Below are positions 47,107 to 54,744 of a DNA stretch of 64,000 nucleotides, piece by piece. The notes under the pieces were generated by a model that was not told the DNA's origin, made no database searches, and worked only from the letters and a program-made list of their open reading frames with translations. The DNA is from Rhizocola hellebori (GTDB lineage: Bacteria; Actinomycetota; Actinomycetes; Mycobacteriales; Micromonosporaceae), in contig NZ_BONY01000037.1 in assembly GCF_016862955.1 (NCBI RefSeq), positions 1 through 64,000 of the forward strand, in the 5' to 3' direction. The position numbers and the translations under genes are program-made. How positions within the stretch are numbered: position 1 is the stretch's first letter; each line of letters starts with the position of its first letter.

Positions 47107-47352
47107 TTAGCGTAATGACCTTCCGCCACCCCTGGCCGCAGCCACGGTGTCATGCGCGGCAGCCACGATGGTGGCGACTTCGGCCCAGTCGACCGGCACG
47201 TCGAGATAGACCCCCGAGCCACCCGCGATGACCCACATAGGGCGGGCGGAAGTAGCGCTGGGGATCGTCGGCGACGAACGCTTCCTGCGCCCCCCGCGGC
47301 TTTGCCGCGCGTTGCCGTGCACGCGCCAGAATTGCAGCTTGTAGGGTGACAT
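47107..47352 (-). pseudogene. Remnant resembling MmcQ/YjbR-type protein
   Basis: One frame gives AQEAFVADDPQRYFRPPYV followed by GHRGWLG, and the next frame gives GVYLDVPVDWAEVATIV through to the stop at 47107. They join if one G is removed from the run of five near 47207-47212. The combined reading resembles the C-terminal part of MmcQ/YjbR-like proteins. The N-terminus is missing, as a divergent GNAT gene starts at 47354. An intact reading in either single frame is less protein-like. Confidence 0.4.
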
Positions 47353-47353
47353 T

Positions 47354-47806
47354 GTGAGTGATCTTGAGATCCGCCCCGCCACGATTGAGGACGTTCCCGC
47401 GATTGTGGCGATGCTTGCCGACGACCCGCTTGGGGCCACTCGCGAAGGGGATCCAGGCGATCTCGGGTACCAAATGGCATTCTTGGAAATCGCCGCGGAC
47501 CCGCAGCAAAAACTGGTGGTCGGGGTGTTCGGAGGCGAGGTTGTCGCCACCCTCCAGCTGACCATCATTCCGGGGCTCAGCCGCAAGGGCTCGAAAAGGG
47601 CTCTCATCGAGGCGGTGCGGGTGCGCAGCGATCAGCGTGGAGCCGGGCTGGGCCGCCGGATCATCGGCTGGGCCATCGCCGAAGCGCGCGCCAACAACTG
47701 TGTCATGGTGCAGCTGACGACGGACAAGAGCCGGGTCGACGCCCACCGTTTCTATGAGTCACTTGGTTTCGAGAGCAGTCACCTGGGAATGAAACTGTCA
47801 TTGTGA
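47354..47806 (+). CDS. GNAT family N-acetyltransferase
   Basis: 150 residues from GTG 47354. The GNAT fold is evident in IRPATIEDVPAIVAML, then VRVRSDQRGAGLGRRIIGWA with the acetyl-CoA-binding Q/RxxGxG/A motif, and FYESLGFESSH at the C-terminus. The substrate cannot be read from the sequence. It overlaps the following NYN-domain gene by 4 bp. Confidence 0.85.
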   Translation: MSDLEIRPATIEDVPAIVAMLADDPLGATREGDPGDLGYQMAFLEIAADPQQKLVVGVFGGEVVATLQLTIIPGLSRKGSKRALIEAVRVRSDQRGAGLGRRIIGWAIAEARANNCVMVQLTTDKSRVDAHRFYESLGFESSHLGMKLSL

Positions 47807-48156
47807 GACCGCTGCTCATCATCGACGCCGCCAACGTCGTCGGCTCCGTGCCCGATGGCTGGTGGCGCGACCGCCAGGGCGCCGCGGAGAGGCTGCGCGA
47901 CCGGCTTGCCGCCCAGGCCGACGGCGACACCGACATCGTGATGGTCGTCGAGGGCAAGGCCAAGGGCATCAAATCCATTCCGGGGGTACCGGTGCACGAC
48001 GCGTCCGGCTCCGGAGATGACGCCATAGTCGAGCTGGTTCGCCGGCACCCAGATCGCCAAGTGATCGTGGTGACGGCCGATCGCGGCCTGCGCGACCGTG
48101 TCACCGCGCTCGGTGCGCAAGTCCGTGGACCCTCGTCAATTCGCCCGATTTCATGA
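47803..48156 (+). CDS. NYN/YacP-like nuclease
   Basis: 117 residues from GTG 47803. LLIIDAANVVGSVPDGWW, DIVMVVEGKA, GSGDDAIVELV and VTADRGLRDRV give the acidic residues of a PIN-like NYN domain; relatives include Rae1/YacP ribonucleases. It is coupled to the GNAT gene. RNA cleavage is inferred from the family. Confidence 0.8.
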   Translation: MRPLLIIDAANVVGSVPDGWWRDRQGAAERLRDRLAAQADGDTDIVMVVEGKAKGIKSIPGVPVHDASGSGDDAIVELVRRHPDRQVIVVTADRGLRDRVTALGAQVRGPSSIRPIS

Positions 48157-48180
48157 TGTTTCTTCGCCATACTCGGGTTT

Positions 48181-48375
48181 ATGGCTGGCAAATTTGAGCT
48201 CTACACCGACGTCCGGGGGCAGTACCGCTTCCGCCTCAAAGCCGCGAACGGCCAGATCATCGCCGTTGGCGAGTCGTACAAAACAAAATCAGCGGCACTG
48301 GACGGCATCGACTCTGTTCGCCGCAACGCGGAAGCGCCGCTGGTCGACCTGACCGAGCAGAAGATGTCGGTCTGA
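48181..48375 (+). CDS. DUF1508 (YegP-like) protein
   Basis: 64 residues: KFELYTDVRGQYRFRLKAAN, GQIIAVGESYKTKSAALDGI and SVRRNAEAP are the standard DUF1508 repeats. The family has one or two copies of this unit and its job is unknown. A terminator follows. Confidence 0.9.
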   Translation: MAGKFELYTDVRGQYRFRLKAANGQIIAVGESYKTKSAALDGIDSVRRNAEAPLVDLTEQKMSV

Positions 48376-48386
48376 GCGCATCGAAA

Positions 48387-48415
48387 AAGGGAGGCCAGCG
48401 GATGCGGCCTCCCTT
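48387..48415. terminator. Bidirectional terminator
   Basis: AAGGGAGGCC pairs with GGCCTCCCTT, 10 bp, loop of 9. It separates the DUF1508 gene from the leftward tRNA-Gly. Confidence 0.85.
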
Positions 48416-48424
48416 GAAACTCTG

Positions 48425-48497
48425 AGCGGATGACGAGACTCGAACTCGCGACCCTCACCTTGGCAAGGTGATGCGCTACCAACTGCGCTACATCCGC
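48425..48497 (-). tRNA. tRNA-Gly (anticodon GCC), leftward copy
   Basis: GCGGATG/CATCCGC acceptor stem, anticodon GCC in CTTGCCAAG, T-arm GAGTTCGAGTCTC. No CCA encoded. Confidence 0.95.
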
Positions 48498-48557
48498 ATG
48501 CTTGCCATACTTTAGCGGGTATCCGCGACCCGGTGCCACCGGGTTACCCTCTTCGCC

Positions 48558-49622
48558 GTGCGGACCCCTCGACTCGCGTTCCTGCTTCTGGCTATAGCCT
48601 TTGCGGCTTCCTGCGCCAGCCCGCCCGGCTGGCGTGCCGCTCCCGAGCCGGGCCCCGTGCCGACCGCACCAGACGCGGCCGAAGAGATCACTTTCGCCTT
48701 CGCCGGGGACTTGCACTTCCACGACCGCACCCGCCGCCTGCTCAACAAGCCCGAGACCGCGGTCGGCCCGTTCAGCGAGCAGCTGCGCGCCGCCGACTTC
48801 GCGATGGTCAACCTGGAGACGGCCATCACCGAACGCGGCACCGAAGAGCCCAAGCGCTACCACTTCCGCGCCCCCACCACCGCCTACGCCGCCATCCAGG
48901 CCGCCGGCATCGACCTGGTCACCGTCGCCAACAACCATGCGCTCGACTACGGCCAGGTCGGCCTGCTCGACACCATCGACTCCGCGGCCGCCGCCAAGAT
49001 GCCCATCGTCGGTGCGGGCCGCACCGCCGACGAGGCCTACGCGCCCCACCTGACGACCGTCAGGGGCGTCAAACTGGCCGTGATCGGCCTGTCCCAGGTC
49101 TGGGAACTTTCCCCCACCTGGAAAGCCACTGACACCCGTCCAGGCATCGCGATGGCCTTCGACACCGAACGCTCCGCCGCCGCCGTGCGCGCCGCCCGCG
49201 CCATCGCCGACGTCGTCATCGTCTACCTCCACTGGGGCATCGAAAGCGGTACCTGCCCGAGCGCCGACCAGAAGAAGATCGCGAAAATCCTCGCCGACGC
49301 CGGCGCCGACATCGTCCTGGGCACCCACGCCCACGTCCTGCTCGCCGACGGATTCATGGACAACACTTACATCCACTACGGCCTGGGCAACTTCGTCTGG
49401 CACTCCGACGTCCGAGGCACCGACAGCGGCCTGCTCCAATTGACAGTGCGCCCCCGCAACACAGGCAGCAAGGTGGTCGCCCACAAATTCATCCCCGGGG
49501 TCACCTCCTCAGCCACCGGCGGCATCCCCCGCCCCGCCACAAACGCCGAGCTCCCGGCCATACAAGCCCGGCTCGACGCCGCCCACAAGTGCTCCGGTCT
49601 GGCCGCAAAGCCCACTTCGTAG
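48558..49622 (+). CDS. CapA family lipoprotein
   Basis: 354 residues from GTG 48558. The signal peptide ends in a lipobox, FAASC. The CapA metallophosphoesterase-like domain shows FAGDLHFHD, VNLETAIT, DLVTVANNHALDYG, IVYLHWGIE and VLGTHAHVL, i.e. the metal-binding Asp/Asn/His positions. Relatives include the poly-gamma-glutamate capsule protein PgsA/CapA, but most actinobacterial copies lack the capBC partners and so does this locus. It lies between two inverted tRNA-Gly genes. Confidence 0.88.
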   Translation: MRTPRLAFLLLAIAFAASCASPPGWRAAPEPGPVPTAPDAAEEITFAFAGDLHFHDRTRRLLNKPETAVGPFSEQLRAADFAMVNLETAITERGTEEPKRYHFRAPTTAYAAIQAAGIDLVTVANNHALDYGQVGLLDTIDSAAAAKMPIVGAGRTADEAYAPHLTTVRGVKLAVIGLSQVWELSPTWKATDTRPGIAMAFDTERSAAAVRAARAIADVVIVYLHWGIESGTCPSADQKKIAKILADAGADIVLGTHAHVLLADGFMDNTYIHYGLGNFVWHSDVRGTDSGLLQLTVRPRNTGSKVVAHKFIPGVTSSATGGIPRPATNAELPAIQARLDAAHKCSGLAAKPTS

Positions 49623-49727
49623 CCTTTCGACCGTGTGGTCCAGATGACTCGCCGGGCAACCCGGTTGGCGCACGCGTTGCGCGTCGGCTAGAGTTCTCGT
49701 CTGTCGGGCGCTCAATCGCCCAGACAA

Positions 49728-49800
49728 GCGGATGTAGCGCAGTTGGTAGCGCATCACCTTGCCAAGGTGAGGGTCGCGAGTTCGAGTCTCGTCATCCGCT
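49728..49800 (+). tRNA. tRNA-Gly (anticodon GCC), rightward copy
   Basis: The 73-nt gene is identical to the leftward copy at 48425-48497 and lies in opposite orientation. Confidence 0.95.
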
Positions 49801-49823
49801 CGGAGAGCCGCAAGGCGCACCAC

Positions 49824-49894
49824 GGTGGAGTGGCCGAGAGGCGAGGCAACGGCCTGCAAAGCCGTGTACACGGGTTCAAATCCCGTCTCCACCT
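49824..49894 (+). tRNA. tRNA-Cys (anticodon GCA)
   Basis: GGTGGAG/CTCCACC acceptor stem; anticodon loop CTGCAAA; T-arm GGGTTCAAATCCC. Confidence 0.93.
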
Positions 49895-49913
49895 CGTTAG
49901 TGCAAGACCCAAA

Positions 49914-49985
49914 GGGCGATTGGCGCAGTGGGAGCGCGCTTCCTTGACACGGAAGAGGTCACTGGTTCAAACCCAGTATCGCCCA
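49914..49985 (+). tRNA. tRNA-Val (anticodon GAC)
   Basis: GGGCGAT/ATCGCCC acceptor, anticodon loop TTGACAC, T-arm GGTTCAAACCC. Closely related to tRNA-Val(CAC) at 40860, especially in the 3' half. Confidence 0.95.
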
Positions 49986-49992
49986 CAAGATC

Positions 49993-50033
49993 AAAAGGTC
50001 GCGACCAGCATAAACATCTGGTCGCGGCCTTTT
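49993..50033 (+). terminator. Terminator of the tRNA cluster
   Basis: AAAAGGTCGCGACCAG pairs with CTGGTCGCGGCCTTTT (one wobble), loop of 9. It ends the Gly-Cys-Val tRNA operon. Confidence 0.88.
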
Positions 50034-50101
50034 GCGTGCACCCACGCTTGCCGCTGTGGGTGCACCGGTTAGGCGTGGCGCCACCGGGGGAGGCGGCAGG
50101 G

Positions 50102-50299
50102 GTGGCCGGCGTCGAGCCATACAAGGAGAACGGCGTCGCTTCATGGCGGGTCAAGTAGCGCGAAGGGGGCCGCCACGGCTGGGCGATGTCGGTAACCTTC
50201 GGCGACGAAGTCCAAGCGGGAAGTTCAAAGGAGCTCGTCGACTAGGCGGGTACCCGAATGCCCGGCCAAGTCGAACCCGGCGCCTCAGGTTTCAGACGG
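50102..50299 (+). pseudogene. Fossil of a phage integrase N-terminus
   Basis: In one frame the sequence reads VEPYKENGVASWRVK, stop (50156), REGGRHGWAMSVTFGDEVQ...SSKELVD, stop (50243), AGTRMPGQVEPGASGFRR. This is the Arm-type N-terminal pattern of actinobacterial tyrosine integrases. No catalytic domain follows. It lies 116 bp behind tRNA-Val(GAC), a favourite integration target, so a lost element probably once occupied this site. Confidence 0.65.
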
Positions 50300-50328
50300 C
50301 CTCTCCAAAGCCGCCAAGCGACCGCACG

Positions 50329-50475
50329 ATGGACAGCTATCGCCAGTACGTCCGCGATCGCGTTGACACGCGCTGGTTCGGGAAACTGAGCGCCGACGAC
50401 GCAGATCAGGACCAAGCGCGCGACTGGCAAGCCGAGATCGCAGAAACTGTCGTTGCGTTGCAGCGTTCCAGCTAA
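50329..50475 (+). CDS. Possible 48-residue protein
   Basis: From ATG 50329: MDSYRQYVRDRVDTRWFGKL, then an acidic helix ending VVALQRSS. No ribosome binding site is clear and no family is recognised. It may be real or part of the decayed element. Confidence 0.25.
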   Translation: MDSYRQYVRDRVDTRWFGKLSADDADQDQARDWQAEIAETVVALQRSS

Positions 50476-50733
50476 ACCGGATGGACAGATGTGGAAGGCT
50501 GCAAAATGGGTCGGCCCACCAGCTGTCCACTGTGTACTCTGCCGACTTCTCCATGGTTTAGAAGTGCAAACGGGTCACGAGCCGAGCCCTATCGCGCCAC
50601 TCCGCCGATCTTCTAACGGTTTTACGCCACATGGATGGCAGGGCACTGACCCGTCTTGCGACGGAGGTCTCAGAGGTTGCACCGATGCTAAGGTATATAT
50701 CAATGTCGATTGATCGATGTGAGGAGAGCGGTC

Positions 50734-52227
50734 ATGCCCCGAGTTGCTTTACCAACCATTGCGGCCATGCTGACCGCTTGTCTGGTCGTTGGTGGGCTCG
50801 CCACGCCCGCATTGGCCGGCCTTGCCGCCCCGGCCGCGCCGACCGGCGTGAATGCGACCAACAGCGTCTCCTCAATCACTTTGACCTGGACCCAACCAGC
50901 CACCGGTGTTCGTCCAGCGCATTTTCGGGTGTACGAGGCAGGTGTCGTGGTCGCCCGCAACACCACCACCCGGGTGACTGTGCGCAACCTCGCGTTCGGC
51001 AGCAGCCATACCTACCAGGTGACCGCAGTGGACAGCTCCGGCCAGGAGTCGCCGCCCAGCGCGCCGGTGACGCGCAGCGCGTTCACTGGTGGCCCGGTCG
51101 CGTGTGGCATCACCGTTCCCAGCGGCTTCGCTTCCACCGAGGTCACTGCGTCATCGGTGTCCCTGTCCTGGTCCAACGCCATTCCGTTCTACGACATGGC
51201 GGGCACGATCGTCGTACTCGAAAACTCCACGGTCATCTTGCAAACCACCTTGAACTCGGCCCGCATCGGCGGTCTGGCCCCATCGTCGACCCACACCTAC
51301 CAGGTCGCCCGGCGCGACTGCACCGGCGGATTGCATGCCAGTGCCCCGCTGACGGTCACTACGGCACCTGGCGACCCGCAGCGGCCCGCACCGCCGACCG
51401 GGACCACCGTCGGCGCCCGTACCAACATTTCCATAGCTCTGTCGTGGACACCGCTTCCGAGCGCAGACCCGGCAGTGGCATACGCCGTCTACGAAGGAGG
51501 CAGCGCAGTCACGGTCACTCCGTCAACGTCGACTGTCCTGAGTGGACTATGGCGCGACACCGCTCACGAATACAGGGTCGCCGCGGTGGACTCGGCAGGC
51601 AACGAATCGGCGCTTAGCGCAGCCGCACAGGCGTCGACCCAGCCCTGCGATAGCCCGCTGCCCAGACCCGTCGGCTTGACCGCTCGCGCGCTGTCGCCAT
51701 CGTCGGTGGCGCTGTCCTGGACCCACATCGCCCAGGCCACCTCGTTCACCGTGCTCCGGCTGCCGCCCGGCGCCGCACCGGTGTCCGAGGTCACCGTGCC
51801 AGGCCAATCCGTCATGGTTACCGGGCTGCCCTCGGCGAGCACCACTCGATACGCGGTGGTCGCGGATACCACCGGTTGCGGCCGGTCAGCGGCCAGCGCC
51901 CCGGTCACCGTCACCACCGCGGCCGGCCCGGCCGCCCGCCCACCTCGCCCAGCCGACCTACGCGTTGTGTCCAGCACCCCGAACTTCGATTTCACCGGCA
52001 CAGTCACCCTTGGCTGGAATCAACCATCAGGCAGCGATCCGGTCGTCGGCTATCGCCTCTACGAAGGCGCTACATTGTTCGCCACCAGCGCCAGCACCAG
52101 CTTGACGCTGCGTCTGCCCGGCGGACCGACCCACACCATCAGCGTGGCTGCCGTCGACCCGGCCGGCAACGAGTCCGCTCAAAGCGTTCTACTCGCATTC
52201 ACAGTGCCGTTCATCCCACCGCCGTAG
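50734..52227 (+). CDS. Secreted fibronectin type III repeat protein
   Basis: 497 residues from ATG 50734, preceded by AGGAGAGCGG. A signal peptide ends near PALAG (about residue 28). Five fibronectin III-like units follow (about 30-115, 120-215, 220-310, 315-400, 405-495), each with SITLTWTQP-type starts and THTYQVTAVDSSG-like G-strands. No enzyme domain or wall anchor is present. Such proteins usually bind polysaccharide or other surface proteins. Confidence 0.82.
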   Translation: MPRVALPTIAAMLTACLVVGGLATPALAGLAAPAAPTGVNATNSVSSITLTWTQPATGVRPAHFRVYEAGVVVARNTTTRVTVRNLAFGSSHTYQVTAVDSSGQESPPSAPVTRSAFTGGPVACGITVPSGFASTEVTASSVSLSWSNAIPFYDMAGTIVVLENSTVILQTTLNSARIGGLAPSSTHTYQVARRDCTGGLHASAPLTVTTAPGDPQRPAPPTGTTVGARTNISIALSWTPLPSADPAVAYAVYEGGSAVTVTPSTSTVLSGLWRDTAHEYRVAAVDSAGNESALSAAAQASTQPCDSPLPRPVGLTARALSPSSVALSWTHIAQATSFTVLRLPPGAAPVSEVTVPGQSVMVTGLPSASTTRYAVVADTTGCGRSAASAPVTVTTAAGPAARPPRPADLRVVSSTPNFDFTGTVTLGWNQPSGSDPVVGYRLYEGATLFATSASTSLTLRLPGGPTHTISVAAVDPAGNESAQSVLLAFTVPFIPPP

Positions 52228-52354
52228 GACATCGGAGATGGTGTGCGGCGCGCGTCTGCAGTTCCTCGAATTCGAGGGGATGTTTGCGCGTTGGCAAATG
52301 TCGATGGGTATGGCGCGTACGGAACGTCGATGTGTTCTTGTGCGTCAATGAGAT

Positions 52355-52852
52355 ATGCGCGGTTTTGTGGGTGTCGTCGCGGCGATGGTGTTCGTGTTGC
52401 AAGGGTGCCGTCTGGACGGTGGTTCGCCCGCGCCTACCGATAGCGGGTCTGCGGCCGCACCGTCCGGTGTGGCCTCCACTGTGGTGTCGGTGAAGGTCAA
52501 TGCATCCCAATACGGCATTGGCGCGGTTATCGGTGTGACGGTGGTGAATGCCGGTTCGCAGCCGGTCTTCACTGAGGATCAGAAGGCTGATTGCACGGTG
52601 GTCATCTTGTATCGGCGCAGTGGCTCGGGTTGGACCGCCGTGTCCCCTTGTGGCTCGGAGAGGGCTGCGCGCACGGTCAGCCTCGGGTCTGGCGAAGCGC
52701 TTGAGGCGTCGATTGACACTATGAGCACCAATTTCGCCGAGCAGCCCGTCGAGCCAGGCGAATATCGAGTCACGTTTGGTTTCCGGTGGCAGGCGGGGCC
52801 GGAGGCCGGCGAAGCGGCCAGGGTGGAGTCGTCGGTCTTCACGATCGGCTGA
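52355..52852 (+). CDS. Lipoprotein with Ig-like domain
   Basis: 165 residues. The signal peptide ends in a lipobox VLQGC. A Ser/Ala-rich linker precedes a beta-sandwich (VVSVKVNASQYGIGAVIGVTV, EYRVTFGFRWQ) comparable to BsuPI-type domains. Two further cysteines (DCTVVILY, SPCGSE) could pair. It is convergent with the next gene across a perfect palindrome. Confidence 0.75.
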   Translation: MRGFVGVVAAMVFVLQGCRLDGGSPAPTDSGSAAAPSGVASTVVSVKVNASQYGIGAVIGVTVVNAGSQPVFTEDQKADCTVVILYRRSGSGWTAVSPCGSERAARTVSLGSGEALEASIDTMSTNFAEQPVEPGEYRVTFGFRWQAGPEAGEAARVESSVFTIG

Positions 52853-52887
52853 ACGGGCCGGCCGCTGGTAACAGCGGCCGGCCCGTT
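52852..52887. terminator. Bidirectional terminator, 16-bp perfect stem
   Basis: AACGGGCCGGCCGCTG and its exact complement enclose GTAA. It overlaps the end of the lipoprotein gene and serves the leftward gene as well. Confidence 0.92.
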
Positions 52888-52908
52888 GATTGGGGCTGTG
52901 GATGGATT

Positions 52909-54522
52909 TTAGAAGCAGCCATCGTCGAGTGTGCTGCCGAACTCGACGTATCGTGCGTTGACGTGCGATGACAGGGTGTTTCCGTTGAGCAGCGCATAGT
53001 TGGTGCCGACGTAGGCGACCTGGCAGCGGGCGTTGGTCCGCACGGTGAAGTAGTCACCAAACCGGCCGTCGGTGCGGTTGTGTGTGCCGCTGGCGGTGAG
53101 GATCACGGTGCCGAAATGAATGGCGTCGGCCGGAGTGTCGTCGACTCCCACGAAGCCTTGGGCTGCCGAGCCGCCGCCGCCGGCAGCGCCTCCTGCGGCG
53201 ATCGAGATGCCGAGGGCGCCGAAGACGTTGCCGCTGACCACGGGGTACCCGAAGCAGTGGGCCGCATTGAAGATGTGCGGCTCCTCCAGCAGGACCGAGT
53301 CCGAGGCGCGGAACGAGGCCGCCCGCACGTGTGCTTGGGCGATTCCGGTAACGGGCGCGGAGTGCCAGAACCAGGTCACCCGGGAGCCGTGTACCGCGCC
53401 GCGCATCCGGAAACCGGCCGCGGAGAAGGAGGTCGCGCGTTCGATGAAGTCGAAGTTGCCGGTGCCGCCTCGGCAGTCTGGGTTGGTGAAGGCCGAGGTT
53501 CCGGTGGTCCGTACGACGGAGGTGGCGGTGGTGCTGCTTTCTGGCCAGGTGAACACGCGGAAGGAATTGGTGGCCTCGATCGCGCCGAAGAACATCGTGG
53601 TGGTGTTCGCGGCGCCCTCGACCGGCATGAGTAGACGCTGGCCGACGCTGCCGGTCCAGGTGAGGGTGTTGGTCGCGGCGCCGACGCAGGCCGCCATATT
53701 GCTGGCGTTGAATCTGCGCACCTGCGAGTTGACCCAGGTGGTGCCGTTGGTCAGGTTTTGGTTACCCAGGTACAGGAAGTTGGCTGTCAGCCCGATGTGG
53801 GGGTAGTCCGGCACGATGTTGTCGGCGGCGCCCGCAGGGTCGATGGTGTAGCTGCACAGCGGTGCGGCGTCAGGCGCGTTCCTGACGAAGATCCGGACCA
53901 CGCCGTTGGTGCCGGCCGCGTTGAGGTAGAGCATGATGCTGAAGGTGCGGTCGAGTCCGTGCGCCCGTACCACATCCTGGTCACAGCAGGCGCTCGGCGC
54001 ATCGGCCGGCCCGGCGGGTATCGCGACGTTGGTCCATGTCACGCCGAGGTCGTTGGAGAACGAGGCGTAGGTGTTACCGGTGTAGAAGACCGAGTTCCCC
54101 TCGTTTGCCGCGGCTGTCTCGCCCAGGGTGCTGCTGACTTGGCTGGCCCTGGTGTTCTGGTTGTTACGGCGGATGAGCAGAGCCTGGGTGGTCGGGCCGC
54201 CGGTGTTGATTTCGGTCGGGGTGAGCTTGCGCGGGTTGGTCTTGTCGGTCGATGCGGCCGCCGGTGACATGTCGCCCGTGAGGGCGGCTGCGGACTGCTC
54301 ACGATGTTGCTGATGGAGTTCGTCTAGCGCTGTCATCTGTTCTGGGCTTGTCGTGGACGGGCTCAGCGGACCATCTGGCGCAACAACGCTGTTGGCAGTG
54401 GCGATCGCCTGTCCGGGAGGGACTGGCTTGGACGCGGGCGCGCTCGCAGCCGCCGGCGGCGGTACCAACGCCAAGGTCACCAGCGCCGAGACGCCGACAG
54501 CCAACGATCTGAACACCTTCAT
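52909..54522 (-). CDS. Secreted beta-propeller-like protein
   Basis: 537 residues from ATG 54522. The signal peptide ends near AAASA. A disordered region is followed by repeated blades including an Asp-box SNDLGVTW and sialidase-like NEGNSVFYTG, DYPHIGLTANFLYLG and FGDYFTVRT. Catalytic sialidase arginines cannot be seen, so the enzyme class is open. The C-terminus carries DDGCF. A related secreted protein lies 1.8 kb away across the HTH-NACHT gene. Confidence 0.7.
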   Translation of the reverse strand: MKVFRSLAVGVSALVTLALVPPPAAASAPASKPVPPGQAIATANSVVAPDGPLSPSTTSPEQMTALDELHQQHREQSAAALTGDMSPAAASTDKTNPRKLTPTEINTGGPTTQALLIRRNNQNTRASQVSSTLGETAAANEGNSVFYTGNTYASFSNDLGVTWTNVAIPAGPADAPSACCDQDVVRAHGLDRTFSIMLYLNAAGTNGVVRIFVRNAPDAAPLCSYTIDPAGAADNIVPDYPHIGLTANFLYLGNQNLTNGTTWVNSQVRRFNASNMAACVGAATNTLTWTGSVGQRLLMPVEGAANTTTMFFGAIEATNSFRVFTWPESSTTATSVVRTTGTSAFTNPDCRGGTGNFDFIERATSFSAAGFRMRGAVHGSRVTWFWHSAPVTGIAQAHVRAASFRASDSVLLEEPHIFNAAHCFGYPVVSGNVFGALGISIAAGGAAGGGGSAAQGFVGVDDTPADAIHFGTVILTASGTHNRTDGRFGDYFTVRTNARCQVAYVGTNYALLNGNTLSSHVNARYVEFGSTLDDGCF

Positions 54523-54744
54523 AAGAGATGCCCCCCAAATCGTGGGTGTGCCCGGCGGGGGATGAGTTCCGGCGGGCAGTTTGTGGCAGATGCCATCGAC
54601 AGAACTATCGGCTGTTTTGTTGACCAGCAAGGCTTTGCACAATCTGGACAAACTCCGGTGTCCAGCGCTGTCCAATCCTGTACAACCATTCAATTTAAAT
54701 ACAGAGATGGGTCAATACTGAGGTGACCTTGGGGGGAGAACTCG
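54523..54744. promoter_or_regulatory. Divergent promoter region with GGACA/TGTCC motifs
   Basis: Between the leftward secreted protein and the rightward HTH-NACHT gene. GGACA and three TGTCC or TGTAC elements at about 54650-54685 are arranged partly as an inverted repeat. A similar palindrome, TTGTCC-a-GGACAA, occurs at 61013-61025 upstream of the metalloprotease gene. Binder unknown. Confidence 0.4.

Noticed and set aside
48201-49484. 427-codon leftward frame
   Set aside because: It runs through a tRNA gene and opposite the CapA-like gene; its Gly/Val-rich text is a GC-rich shadow.
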